A stretch of 64,000 bases of DNA from Xanthomonas nasturtii (GTDB lineage Bacteria > Pseudomonadota > Gammaproteobacteria > Xanthomonadales > Xanthomonadaceae). Both the position numbers and the translations under genes were made by a program. The stretch lies in the NCBI RefSeq assembly GCF_001660815.1, contig NZ_LYMI01000067.1, positions 105,594 through 169,593 on the forward strand. Reading direction: 5' to 3'. This document shows, in pieces, positions 48,537 to 57,404 of the stretch; within the stretch, counting starts at the first letter, position 1; the number at the start of each line of letters is the position of its first letter. A model generated the notes under the pieces. That model was not told the origin of the DNA and made no database searches. It saw only the letters and a list, made by a program, of their open reading frames with translations.

Positions 48537-49274
48537 TTGACCGCTACCACCCCCCTCGCGCCCGGCACCTTGCATCAGCGCATCCGCCAGGATCTGGAAC
48601 AACGCATCCATAGCGGCGACTGGCCACCCGGGCACCGTGTTCCGCCCGAGCACGAGCTGATGGCGCAGTACGGCTGCTCGCGCATGACCGTGAACAAGGT
48701 GCTCGGCTTGCTGGCCGATGCCGGCATGATCGAGCGCCGCCGCCGCACCGGCTCGTTCGTTGCGCGGCCGCATCCGCATCTGGAACAGGTGGCGCTCTCG
48801 ATCCCGGATATCGAAGTGGAAATGACCACGCGCGGCCACGTCTATCGCTTCGCGTTGTTGTCGCGCCAGCTGCGCAATGTGCGCCAACGCGTACCGCAGG
48901 AACGTGCCTTGGGCAGCGCCGGCAAGGTGCTGGCATTGCAGAGCGTGCACCTGGCCGATGGCCGCCCGTTTGCGCTGGAGCAGCGCGTGATCGATATCAG
49001 CACCGTGCCCGAAGCATTGGAGCAGCCGTTTACCGAGGTGGCGCCGGGCAGCTGGTTATTGCGCAACGTGCCATGGACACGCGCCGAGCACCGCATCAGC
49101 GCGGTGAGCGCCGATGCGGCGCAGTCCGAACAGCTTCAGGTAGACGAAGGTGCGGCCTGCCTGGTGATCGACCGTCACACCTGGCGCGGCGAGCAGCCCG
49201 TCACCTACGTGCGCCAGCTGTTTCTGGGCGGCTCGTACGATCTGGTGGCGCGGTTTGCGCCGGGAATGCGCTGA
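48537..49274 (+). CDS. hutC: GntR/UTRA histidine utilisation repressor
   Basis: A repressor of the hut genes that is induced by urocanate. The 245-residue protein has an N-terminal GntR winged helix (about 10-75, with RVPPEHELMAQYGCSRMTVNK and LADAGMIERRRRTGSFVA), and a C-terminal UTRA effector domain (about 90-235, RNVPWTRAEHRISA). It starts with TTG at 48537, with GGAG 9 bases upstream. It lies 173 bases after hutF, on the operon it is expected to control. Confidence 0.94.
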   Translation: MTATTPLAPGTLHQRIRQDLEQRIHSGDWPPGHRVPPEHELMAQYGCSRMTVNKVLGLLADAGMIERRRRTGSFVARPHPHLEQVALSIPDIEVEMTTRGHVYRFALLSRQLRNVRQRVPQERALGSAGKVLALQSVHLADGRPFALEQRVIDISTVPEALEQPFTEVAPGSWLLRNVPWTRAEHRISAVSADAAQSEQLQVDEGAACLVIDRHTWRGEQPVTYVRQLFLGGSYDLVARFAPGMR

Positions 49275-49450
49275 GCTGATGGCGGTAATTACACTGCGGT
49301 TAAGCAGCTTCCAGCTCGCTGCCGAGTGTGCATCGGCACTGTCGAGTGACTACTCGCTGGTGTGACTGCCACTTCGCTGGTGACGACTGCGGATCCGGCC
49401 AGGCGAGTCCGTGCGATACAGTGCGAGCGCAGCAAGGCAAGGCATCACGC

Positions 49451-50455
49451 TCAAATCGTGGTGCACTGACGCCAGCGCACGGGCTCGGCGATTCCCGGGC
49501 GCGGGTTGAGTTGCACGCGCACCGTGCGCAGGTACGGGTAGCGTTCCAGCTCGCGGCAGATCAGCGGCCATGCCGCACTGTCTTCGACCGTGCGATCCAC
49601 CGCCAGCGTCGCCTGGGTCAGCCAGATGCCGCGGATCAGGCCAGGCGTCTGCGCCAACGCCTTGGAAACCTCGCGCTGATAGCCCTGCAGGGTGGCCGCA
49701 TCGGGTTCTGCGCCGGCTGCCGCTGGTGCCGCCGCAGCTGGCGTGGATGCTGCAGCTGCCGGCGGCTGCGATGCAGTTGCCGGGGCGGTGGTCGATGCCG
49801 CCACGCGCGCCGGTGCAGTGGTGGGCGAGGACAGCGCAGTGCGCGGTGCGGCCGGCGCGGGCACTGGCGGGCGTAGCGCCAGCACCGCCACCAAGGCCAG
49901 GGTTGCCAGTGCCGCACCGGCGATCACGCTATGGCGGATCGCGCGGCGCTTCGCGGTGCCGACCACCCCGGTTTCCACATCCCCAGGCAGGTACGGCTTG
50001 AGCAGCGGCCACAAACGCGCGCCGTCCAGCACCTCGATCGATTGTTTTTCCGCGGCGGCAACGCCTTCGCGCTCCATGCGGCCTTCGGTGACAATCACCC
50101 CGCCGTTGGCTCCGGCCAGCCGCGCCATCGCGCCCAGCTCGTTCACTGCCGCCACGCCAATGCGGTAACCGCGCCCATGCTTGCAGGCCACCAGGCGGGT
50201 GCCATGCTCGGTCTGCATCATGAAATCGGCGGTGGGCAGGCCATCCTGCGGCAACTGGGTTGGCTGCCATCCACGTTGGTCCTGCAGAACGCGCAGCACC
50301 ACGGCGGAAAAGTCGCGCCAATGCATGGCGGCCAACGCACGTACGCCTTCGTGCACTTCGTCGGCGCGGCGCCGCACCAGCCAAAAATACGCGCACACCG
50401 CCAGCCAGAGCAGCAGTGCCACCAGGGGCGCCAGAATCCAGGAAGGCATAAGCAT
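49451..50455 (-). CDS. membrane-anchored Mrr-like restriction-endonuclease-fold protein
   Basis: A protein of about 334 residues with an N-terminal helix (about 5-27, LAPLVALLLWLAVCAYFWL). A soluble domain follows with HWRDFSAVVLRVLQDQRGWQ, an Asp in GLPTADFMMQTEHG and VACKHGRG. This matches the D-x(n)-(E/Q)xK core of Mrr-type folds (here CK) and the RecE/Mrr helix-first pattern. A second helix (about 181-197), an Ala/Pro/Thr-rich linker and a C-terminal 90-residue domain follow. The start is TTG 50458, ATG 50455 or ATG 50449. It may not be a nuclease; the exact role is unknown. Confidence 0.7.
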   Translation of the reverse strand: MLMPSWILAPLVALLLWLAVCAYFWLVRRRADEVHEGVRALAAMHWRDFSAVVLRVLQDQRGWQPTQLPQDGLPTADFMMQTEHGTRLVACKHGRGYRIGVAAVNELGAMARLAGANGGVIVTEGRMEREGVAAAEKQSIEVLDGARLWPLLKPYLPGDVETGVVGTAKRRAIRHSVIAGAALATLALVAVLALRPPVPAPAAPRTALSSPTTAPARVAASTTAPATASQPPAAAASTPAAAAPAAAGAEPDAATLQGYQREVSKALAQTPGLIRGIWLTQATLAVDRTVEDSAAWPLICRELERYPYLRTVRVQLNPRPGIAEPVRWRQCTTI

Positions 50456-50993
50456 CAAACAATGGTGCGTATAACGAATCGTGCGTCTAGAAGAATCCTT
50501 CGCGAAAGATTCGTCAATGGATCGCGGGCGGCGATGTCACGAGCCGTGATCCAGATAGCGAAAGACCCGCCAGTCCGAAGCCGTGAGGGGAGGGGAGCAA
50601 ACGGACTTCATAACGCAGGACTGGCGGGCCTTCCCGATTGTCTGAAAAAGCATGTTGCTTTGCAACATGGGGCGCCAGGCGACGTTTAGGTAAGAAACTG
50701 TGTGCTGAGCGCTTTAGCGGAGCTATCTCGATAGTAGTTGCTGCCGGACATCGGCGTTGCCCGGGCTTTGCCGCCGGGGAGAGCAACGACGTGCTTGCCT
50801 GGGGCCTTGCGGGCGCGCTCGGCCGAAACTGTTCGGGCGATCAGGGGAGGTCGCCAGACAAGCAATCCTGCCATCGGACATACCTACGCCATGAACACCT
50901 GTGCCCCTGCATGACCCGGCCGATTGGCGTCATGCCCGCCTCAGGTCAACCGCGCCATCCGAAGGCGGGCGCGGTTGCCTGGGGCCAGTGCGC
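50456..50993. other. structured intergenic region with candidate ncRNA and terminators
   Basis: 538 bases without a supported gene. From left: an imperfect 20-base palindrome GAATCCTTCGCGAAAGATTC (50493-50512); the strong 50562-50632 hairpin; a perfect eight-pair hairpin CATGTTGC-TTT-GCAACATG (50651-50669); and a nine-pair hairpin AACCGCGCC/GGCGCGGTT (50948-50976) that may end the phasin transcript. Nothing else recognised. Confidence 0.55.
50562..50632. ncRNA. candidate structured RNA or strong hairpin with G/C-rich loop
   Basis: Outer stem AAG/CTT plus the 11-pair CCCGCCAGTCC / GGACTGGCGGG (50566-50576, 50618-50628). Inner stem GAAGCCGT / ACGG-a-CTTC (50577-50584, 50601-50609). The loop GAGGGGAGGGGAGCAA is C-rich on the minus strand. 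Followed on the minus strand by a weak TCTTTC run. The strand and expression are unknown. Confidence 0.4.
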
Positions 50994-51560
50994 TTACTCC
51001 GGGTCAAACGCCCCGGGGTTGCCGGACGACGATGACGCTGCCTGCCCGGCACCGACGCTACCTGCACCCGTCGGCTCGCTGGCTGCCTGTGCCGCCTGGT
51101 TGGCGGTGCGGTTGGCACGCTTGGTGGCCGCAGTATTTGCACGAACCTGGGCCTTGAGCGATTCGACCTCCCGGCGCAGGTTTTCCAGTTCTTCCTGCTC
51201 CGGGATGTTGAGCGTGCGCAGCACGCCTTTGACGCGGTCGTCGAAGGCCTTGCCCAACTTGTCCCAGCCACGCACTGCGGTGTCGCGCGCCTGCTCGAAC
51301 TGGGTTTCCACTTCCTCGCGCAACTCGTCGACGCTTTCGGCCGCCTTGCGCTGGCCGGTGCGTTCGTAGGCAGCGCCTTCGCGCACCAGCGAGTCGAACA
51401 GCTTGCCGCCTTCGCTTTGCACGCGGCCGAGCGCACCCAGCCCTGCCAGCCACACGGTCTGCGCCGATTCGCCAAGCCGGCGCGAGATCTGTTCCGCCTG
51501 TGCCTGGAAGCCCTGGGCGGCGTTGTCGCGGTTACCGTTCTGATCGTATCCGGTCGTCAT
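50994..51560 (-). CDS. phasin-type polyhydroxyalkanoate granule-associated protein
   Basis: A 188-residue protein of the PhaF/PhaI phasin family that coats storage granules. It has the phasin core (about 20-125) with SAQTVWLAGLGALGRVQSEG and LFDSLVREGAAYE, followed by a heptad-like helical stretch with NIPEQEELENLRREVESLK. A low-complexity Ser/Ala/Gly tail ends the protein. GGAG lies 7 bases before the ATG. No lysine-rich PhaF DNA-binding tail is present, so it is closer to PhaI. The neighbouring PHA-system gene supports the role. Confidence 0.85.
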   Translation of the reverse strand: MTTGYDQNGNRDNAAQGFQAQAEQISRRLGESAQTVWLAGLGALGRVQSEGGKLFDSLVREGAAYERTGQRKAAESVDELREEVETQFEQARDTAVRGWDKLGKAFDDRVKGVLRTLNIPEQEELENLRREVESLKAQVRANTAATKRANRTANQAAQAASEPTGAGSVGAGQAASSSSGNPGAFDPE

Positions 51561-51722
51561 GCGATGCTCCTGTCGATTGCCAAAGTGACGTTGCCTTCAC
51601 CCTAGTACCGATGCTGCATCGGGCAGGTGAAGCGTGGCCCGATCAGGCCTGCTGCCAGCATCCACCCATGCGCGCCGGGTCAGGTGACTTGGCGCTGAAG
51701 CAACGCAGCGCCAGGCGAGCGC

Positions 51723-51998
51723 TCAGGCCAGTTTTTCGGCCAGCAAGCGGCGGATTTCCGATTCCACCATCGGCTGCACCGCAGACAGCAAAAAGCCGAG
51801 CTCGGCGGTGACGTGCACCTGCTGTGGCAGCAGTGCGATCGCGCCGTCCACGCCGGCGCGTGCGATGCGCAAGGTGTCGCCTTCCCAATGCGAGGCAATG
51901 CCGTAGCGGTCGGTCAACTTGCGCGCCGCCTCATCGATAGCCGCGCGGGCCTGGGCCGGCGTCAGGGAATGGTCGTGGCGGATATCGATGCTGGACAT
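51723..51998 (-). CDS. polyhydroxyalkanoic acid system family protein
   Basis: A 91-residue member of the family described as putative PHA system proteins (TIGR02610), typically linked to PHA gene loci. It starts MSSIDIRHDHSLTPAQAR and has the family ending LLSAVQPMVESEIRRLLAEKL. It is co-oriented with the phasin gene downstream (162-base gap), so it may belong to the same transcript. Molecular role is unknown. No PHA synthase is within this window. Confidence 0.82.
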   Translation of the reverse strand: MSSIDIRHDHSLTPAQARAAIDEAARKLTDRYGIASHWEGDTLRIARAGVDGAIALLPQQVHVTAELGFLLSAVQPMVESEIRRLLAEKLA

Positions 51999-52242
51999 GG
52001 GTGCGATGGGTCATGCGAAAAGTGAGGGCGCATTGTGCGCAAGCGCGGCCCCAGCTCCAAGTGCGAGCGTGCGACGCGTTGCCGCCGAAATCAGCAACGC
52101 GGCTTGCGGCACGCAGATGGCGCAGCCAATGCGCAGGCTTGACCTGCCTGCATCGCGTTCCAGGCGCCCGCCGGCAACTGTGCAGCGGCCCGGATCACCC
52201 GAGATGGCCGCGCGTGCGAGCAAACCTGCTAGGCTGCGGCGG

Positions 52243-53052
52243 GTGCGCGATCTGCAAGTTCATTTCACCCACCGGCAGCAGCCGGATCATTCCCTCAAGC
52301 CCGGCGTCCACCGGATCGTCCGTCATGCCTCCGGCAGCGTGCGGGTGGTCAGCGATGCGCAGGGTGCGCTGCTGTTGGCGCAATTCTGCCTGGACCAACG
52401 CGGCCTGTGGCTGCAGGTGGCCAATGGCATCCGCGGCATCCACGTCAATGGGCGGCCGGTGCGTCGCATGGCGCTGTTGCGCCCGGGCGATGCGATCTAT
52501 GCCGATGGCGTGGAGATGCTGTTGCGCAGCGCGCCGTCCAGTGCGCCGGCCAACGACATTCAGGAAGAAAGTGCCGGTTTGAGCGAGGTCTGCCTATTGC
52601 TGCGCGGGCTGGGCGGACGCCACCACGGGCGCAGTTTCACCCTGGATCGCTCACGCCTGGTCGGCAGCGATGCCGCCTCTGACATTGTCATTGACGACCC
52701 GGCCTTCGCTGCGCAGCACGCGCGCTTGGAGCGTCATGGCGACCGTGTGCTGATCCGCGACCTGGGCTCGGAAGACGGCAGCTGGATCAACGGCGTGCAG
52801 GTGCGCGATGGCTGGCTGCAGGCCGGCGATCAGGTCGTCTTCGATGCGCGCCACCGGTTTGTGGTGGAGGTGCCGCGCACCCATCACAGCACCACCTGGG
52901 ACCTGCCCGACACCGAACCGCTACCGCCGCCGCGTGTGGCCGCAGAGCCGACGCGCGCACCAATGAAGGTGGCCCGTTGGCCCTGGTTGCTGCTCAGCGC
53001 GGTGTTGCTGGCGGCGGCGTTGAGCGCCTTGCTGTGGTTCGGCGCGCGCTGA
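52243..53052 (+). CDS. FHA-domain protein with C-terminal membrane anchor
   Basis: A 269-residue protein starting from GTG at 52243, with two FHA-like phosphothreonine-binding regions. The first is degenerate (about 15-110, HRIVRHASGSVRVV to GIHVNGRPVRR). The second (about 117-215) is canonical with RSRLVGSDAASDIVIDDP, HARLERHG, RDLGSEDGSWINGVQV. A proline-rich stretch precedes a C-terminal transmembrane helix (about 248-266, LLLSAVLLAAALSALLWF), so it is tail-anchored. The start is not certain: a GTG is used because no ATG or good ribosome site is nearby. Its end overlaps msrQ by 59 bases, tail to tail. Confidence 0.8.
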   Translation: MRDLQVHFTHRQQPDHSLKPGVHRIVRHASGSVRVVSDAQGALLLAQFCLDQRGLWLQVANGIRGIHVNGRPVRRMALLRPGDAIYADGVEMLLRSAPSSAPANDIQEESAGLSEVCLLLRGLGGRHHGRSFTLDRSRLVGSDAASDIVIDDPAFAAQHARLERHGDRVLIRDLGSEDGSWINGVQVRDGWLQAGDQVVFDARHRFVVEVPRTHHSTTWDLPDTEPLPPPRVAAEPTRAPMKVARWPWLLLSAVLLAAALSALLWFGAR

Positions 53053-53650
53053 GGCGTTTCCAGGCGCGCCAGCCCAGCAGCAGCGCCAGAATGCCGGCAT
53101 ACAGCGCCGGCTCGCGGATGTCGGACTTCACCAGCCACCAGAAGTGCAGCACCGCCAGCAGCCCGATCGGGTAGATCAGCATATGCAGGCGGCCCCAATT
53201 GCGCTTGAGCCGACGCATCCAGCCCTGGGTGGACGTGATCGCCAGCGGCACCAGCAACAGCCACGCCGCGAACCCCACCGTGATGTAGGGGCGCTTGAGG
53301 ATCTCTTCGAAAATCTGCGTCCAGAAGCCGCGCAGATCCAGTGTGAGATAGGCCGCCAGATGCACGCTGGCGTAAAAGAATGCGTACAGGCCCAGCATGC
53401 GCCGGAAGCGGATCAACACCGCCTGACCGGTGAGCTGGCGCAGCGGCGTGATTGCCAGCGTGATCAGCAGCAAGCGCAACGCCCACAGCCCGGTGCGGTG
53501 CTCGATCTCGGCCACCGGGTCGGCGCCCAGCGCGTCGCTGCCGCTTTGCCACACCTGCCAGAACTGCCAGCCGAGCAATGCAATCGGCGCCAGCGCGGCG
53601 AGATGCACCAGGGTCTTGGCGGCGATCAGGGGGACGGAGGTCTTGGCCAT
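52994..53650 (-). CDS. msrQ: heme-binding membrane subunit of the MsrPQ system
   Basis: A ferric-reductase-like membrane protein with two hemes that passes electrons from the respiratory chain to MsrP. The 218-residue product has about six helices, including AALAPIALLGWQFWQVW, MLGLYAFFYASVHLAAYLTL and WLLLVPLAITSTQGWMRRL. Conserved heme-ligand histidines lie in SVHLAAYL and RLHMLIYPIGLLAVLHFWW. The C-terminal basic tail overlaps the FHA gene end on the opposite strand by 59 bases. It lies 119 bases downstream of msrP and is presumably co-transcribed with it. Confidence 0.93.
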   Translation of the reverse strand: MAKTSVPLIAAKTLVHLAALAPIALLGWQFWQVWQSGSDALGADPVAEIEHRTGLWALRLLLITLAITPLRQLTGQAVLIRFRRMLGLYAFFYASVHLAAYLTLDLRGFWTQIFEEILKRPYITVGFAAWLLLVPLAITSTQGWMRRLKRNWGRLHMLIYPIGLLAVLHFWWLVKSDIREPALYAGILALLLGWRAWKRLSARRTTARRSTPPPATPR

Positions 53651-53769
53651 GCGATCTCGAAGAGCGAAGCGATGCCGAAGCGCAGGAGCGCAACCGGGCG
53701 CGACGGGCGTTGCTGGTCATGCCCGTCGCGCCCGGGTGCGCTCCTACGCAGGTCGACGTTGTGTATTGC

Positions 53770-54738
53770 CTAGAACCACTTCTTCAGATCCATGCCCGCG
53801 TACAACGAAGCGACTTGATCGGCGTAGCCGTTGAACGGCTTGGTCGCGATGCGCTCGGCAAACAGCTTGCTGGCGGTGCCGGCAATGCGGCGCTCGGTCT
53901 TCTGGCTCCAGCGCGGATGGTCCACCGCCGGGTTGACGTTGGAAAAGAAGCCGTATTCGGACGGCTGCAGATCGTGCCAGGCGGTCTCGGGCATCTTCTC
54001 GACGAAGCGGATCTCCACGATCGACTTGATGCTCTTGAAGCCGTATTTCCACGGCACCACCAGCCGCAACGGCGCGCCGTTCTGCTGCGGCAACGGCTTG
54101 CCGTACAGGCCGGTGGCCAACAAGGTCAGCGGATGCATCGCCTCGTCGATGCGCAGACCTTCGCGGTACGGCCAGTTGATCGAGCGGTAGCGTACGCCCG
54201 GCATCTGCTGCGGGTCGGCCAGCGTGGTGAATGCCACGTACTTGGCCTTGGAAGTCGGCGCGAAGCGTTTGAGCACATCGCCCAGCGGCACGCCCGTCCA
54301 CGGGATCACCATCGACCAGCCTTCCACGCAACGCAGCCGGTAGATGCGTTCTTCCGCGCTGATGCCTTTGAGCAGTTCGTCCAGCGACAGGCTGCCGGGC
54401 TTCTCGCACTCGCCACCGACCTTCACCGTCCATGGCGACAGCTTCAAGGTCTTGGCCGCCTTTGACGGATCGGTCTTGTCGGTGCCGAACTCGTAGAAGT
54501 TGTTGTAGCTGGTGACATCTTCCAGCCGGGTCAGTTCCTCGGCGGTGCGGAATCCGCTGCGCGCCTGCGCCGGCGTCACCACCGTCTTCGGCGGAGGCGG
54601 CGGGTCGGCCTCGGCACAACCGGCCACACCCAGCGCCGGGGTCAACGCAAGCAACTGCAGCAGCCGGCGACGGTCGCGATAAACGGATTCATCGGTGATC
54701 TCGCTGGACGGCAATTTGAAAGCATCGCGAAATGACAT
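53770..54738 (-). CDS. msrP: periplasmic methionine sulfoxide reductase, molybdopterin subunit
   Basis: Repairs oxidised methionines in periplasmic proteins using a molybdenum cofactor. The 322-residue product has a twin-arginine signal ([20 protein letters not shown]) and a cofactor-binding Cys137 ([13 protein letters not shown]). It also has [20 protein letters not shown], typical of YedY. The start at 54738 follows GGAG at 7 bases; the frame is open further upstream. It precedes msrQ. A quinone or MsrQ electron route is inferred from the family. Confidence 0.95.
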   Translation of the reverse strand: MSFRDAFKLPSSEITDESVYRDRRRLLQLLALTPALGVAGCAEADPPPPPKTVVTPAQARSGFRTAEELTRLEDVTSYNNFYEFGTDKTDPSKAAKTLKLSPWTVKVGGECEKPGSLSLDELLKGISAEERIYRLRCVEGWSMVIPWTGVPLGDVLKRFAPTSKAKYVAFTTLADPQQMPGVRYRSINWPYREGLRIDEAMHPLTLLATGLYGKPLPQQNGAPLRLVVPWKYGFKSIKSIVEIRFVEKMPETAWHDLQPSEYGFFSNVNPAVDHPRWSQKTERRIAGTASKLFAERIATKPFNGYADQVASLYAGMDLKKWF

Positions 54739-54914
54739 GGCAGGCTCCGGCAGTGGCTGCAGCGTGAGAGTAACGGACAGGGGCACAAGTTCGCGCCGTG
54801 CGTGTGACCACGTTACGTGAGGCTCAGTCAAAAGGATGCAGCTGCAACTTTTTTGCCCGCTGCCAAGCCCGATGCGCTGCGGCATACTAGAAGGCTAGCT
54901 CGACAAGGTGTGCC

Positions 54915-56000
54915 ATGACACGCGCGTTCAATTTCAGTGCCGGCCCTGCGACATTGCCGGAATCGGTCCTGCGGCAGGCGCAGGCGGAGATGGTCGAGTG
55001 GAACGGCGTTGGCGCCTCGATCGTGGAAATCAGCCACCGCAGCGCCGACTTCATGGCCGTGGCGGCTGCCGCCGAAGCCGATCTGCGCAGTCTGTTGTCG
55101 ATTCCCGACGAGTATGCAGTGCTGTTTACTGCCGGTGGCGCCACCACCATCCAGGCGTTGCTGCCGCTGAATTTCGCCGCGCCCGGCCAGGCGGCCGACT
55201 ACGTCATCACCGGGCATTGGGGCAAGACGGCGATCAAGCAGGCGGCCACGTATGTGGATGCGCGCATCGCCGCCGACGCGCAGGCCGATGGCTTCATCGA
55301 CATCCCGCCGGTTGCCAGCTGGACCTTGTCGCCACACTCGGCCTATGTGCACATCACCGCCAACGAGACCATCCATGGCGTCGAATTCCGCGACACGCCG
55401 GACGTGGGTACGCTGCCGCTGTTTGCCGACTTCAGTTCCTCGATCGCTTCCGAGCCGCTGGACATCTCGCGCTATGGCCTGATCTACGCGGGCGCACAGA
55501 AGAACCTCGGCCCGGTCGGTATTTCGGTGGTAATCGTGCGGCGCGAGTTGCTGGAGCGTGCCGGGCAGCCGCGTGCGGACATCTTCAACTACGCCTCGCA
55601 TGTCGCGCGCGACTCGATGCTCAACACCCCACCGACCTGGAACTGGTATCTGCTCGGGCTCACCGTGAAGTGGATGCTGGAGCAGGGCGGGGTGCAGGAA
55701 TTCGCGCGCCGCAATGCCGAAAAGGCCGCGCTGGTGTATGGCGCCATCGACGGCTCCGGCGGCTTCTATCGCAACCTGATCACGCCGGCGGTGCGTTCGC
55801 GCATGAACATCCCGTTCTTTCTGCCGAACGAGCAGCTGGATGCGTTGTTCGTCAGCGAATCCAAAGCGGCCGGGCTGCTTGCGTTGAAGGGCCACAAGGC
55901 CGTCGGCGGCATTCGTGCCTCGCTGTACAACGCGATGCCGGTGGCAGGCGCGCAAGCGCTGGCGAGCTTCATGCACGACTTCCAGCAGCGGCACGGCTGA
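54915..56000 (+). CDS. serC: phosphoserine aminotransferase
   Basis: A PLP enzyme of serine synthesis that makes 3-phosphoserine, also used in pyridoxine synthesis. The 361-residue protein has [11 protein letters not shown] at the N-terminus, [10 protein letters not shown] for the phosphate, and the Schiff-base Lys196 in [12 protein letters not shown]. Length matches E. coli SerC (362). It is the first of the conserved serC-pheA-aroA group, 83 bases before pheA. Confidence 0.96.
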   Translation: MTRAFNFSAGPATLPESVLRQAQAEMVEWNGVGASIVEISHRSADFMAVAAAAEADLRSLLSIPDEYAVLFTAGGATTIQALLPLNFAAPGQAADYVITGHWGKTAIKQAATYVDARIAADAQADGFIDIPPVASWTLSPHSAYVHITANETIHGVEFRDTPDVGTLPLFADFSSSIASEPLDISRYGLIYAGAQKNLGPVGISVVIVRRELLERAGQPRADIFNYASHVARDSMLNTPPTWNWYLLGLTVKWMLEQGGVQEFARRNAEKAALVYGAIDGSGGFYRNLITPAVRSRMNIPFFLPNEQLDALFVSESKAAGLLALKGHKAVGGIRASLYNAMPVAGAQALASFMHDFQQRHG

Positions 56001-56083
56001 GTTCTTCATTGACCTGCGGCGTTTGCCGCGCCGGCGCATGCGCTGCCAGCGGACATGCGCCGCCATTTTAGGAATGCCCAGCG

Positions 56084-57292
56084 ATGGCTCCCAAGTCCAA
56101 CAAGCCCACGTCCGCCACTGGCGGTAAAAACAAGCCGGCGAAGAAGTCCGCAGGCGCTTCCCTCGGCAAGGCTGCAAGCAGGCCGACTGACAAGCCCGCG
56201 ACCAAGACAGCCGCGCCGGTGCTGGCCGATGTGCGCGCCAAGATCGACGAAATCGACCGCACGATCCAGGCACTGATCGCCGAGCGCGCCAACTTCGCGC
56301 ATCAGGTCGGCAAGGCCAAGGGCAAGCTCGCAGCGGCGGTGGATTACTACCGGCCCGAGCGCGAGGCGCAGGTGCTGCGCATGGTGGTGGACCGCAACGA
56401 AGGCCCGCTCAGCGACGAAGTGCTGGTGCACGTCTACCGCGAAATCATGTCGGCCTGCCTGGCCCAGCAGGAGCCGTTGAAGATCGGTTACCTCGGCCCG
56501 GAAGGCACCTTCAGCCAGCAGGCGGTGCTCAAGCATTTCGGCCGCTCGGCAGTGGGTCTTCCGATGGCCACCATCGAAGAAGTGTTCCAGGAAGTGGAAG
56601 CGGGCAACGCCGATTTCGGCGTGGTGCCGGTGGAAAATTCCGGTCAGGGCACCATCCAGGTCACGCTGGACATGTTCCTGACTTCCAACCTCAAAATCTG
56701 CGGCGAAGTCGAACTGCGCGTGCATCAGTACCTGCTTTCGCGCAACGGCCGGCTGGAAGACATCGAGCGCATCTACGCGCATTCGCAATCGTTCGCGCAA
56801 ACCGCCGGTTGGCTGCGTTCGCACCTGCCCAAGGTGGAGAAGATCGCGGTCTCCAGCAACGCCGAGGGCGCACGCCGCGCACGCAATGCAGAAGATGCCG
56901 CAGCCATCGGCGGCGAAAGCGCAGCGCATGTGTATGGCTTGAAGAAAGTCATCATGAAGTCGATCGAAGACGACGACGACAACACCACGCGTTTCCTGGT
57001 GATCGGCCGGCAGATCTTCCCCTCGTCCGGGCACGACCGCACCTCGGTGCTGGTGTTCATCCACGACAAGCCGGGCGCATTGTTCGATGTGCTCAGCCCG
57101 TTCGCGCGGCACGGCATCAGCATGAACCGCATCGAATCGCGGCCCTCGCATCAGGCCAAGTGGGAGTACGGCTTCTTCATCGATCTGGTCGGCCATGTGG
57201 AAGACGAGGCGATGAAGCAGGCATTGGCCGAACTGGAAGCGCATTCGGCACAGATCAAGGTGCTGGGGTCGTATCCGGTCGCCATTCCCTGA
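56084..57292 (+). CDS. pheA: bifunctional chorismate mutase/prephenate dehydratase
   Basis: P-protein that turns chorismate into phenylpyruvate for phenylalanine. The 402-residue product has a basic Lys/Ala/Pro-rich N-terminal extension (about 1-45), an AroQ-type chorismate mutase (about 45-125, VRAKIDEIDRTIQALIAER), the prephenate dehydratase domain (about 130-305, GYLGPEGTFSQQAVLKHFG and VPVENSGQGTIQVTLD), and a C-terminal ACT regulatory domain (about 318-395, with ISMNRIESRPSHQ). The presence of ESRP supports phenylalanine feedback control. Its spacing to aroA is 112 bases. Confidence 0.96.
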   Translation: MAPKSNKPTSATGGKNKPAKKSAGASLGKAASRPTDKPATKTAAPVLADVRAKIDEIDRTIQALIAERANFAHQVGKAKGKLAAAVDYYRPEREAQVLRMVVDRNEGPLSDEVLVHVYREIMSACLAQQEPLKIGYLGPEGTFSQQAVLKHFGRSAVGLPMATIEEVFQEVEAGNADFGVVPVENSGQGTIQVTLDMFLTSNLKICGEVELRVHQYLLSRNGRLEDIERIYAHSQSFAQTAGWLRSHLPKVEKIAVSSNAEGARRARNAEDAAAIGGESAAHVYGLKKVIMKSIEDDDDNTTRFLVIGRQIFPSSGHDRTSVLVFIHDKPGALFDVLSPFARHGISMNRIESRPSHQAKWEYGFFIDLVGHVEDEAMKQALAELEAHSAQIKVLGSYPVAIP

Positions 57293-57404
57293 GCAGACGA
57301 ACAGTCGCCGGCATCGGCGCGTTGCGTCGGTGTCGGCAACGTGGCCACTCTTTCAAAGCGCGTCCCCACAGCGTGTGGCGATGCGCAGCATTCGGATCAT
57401 TCGC

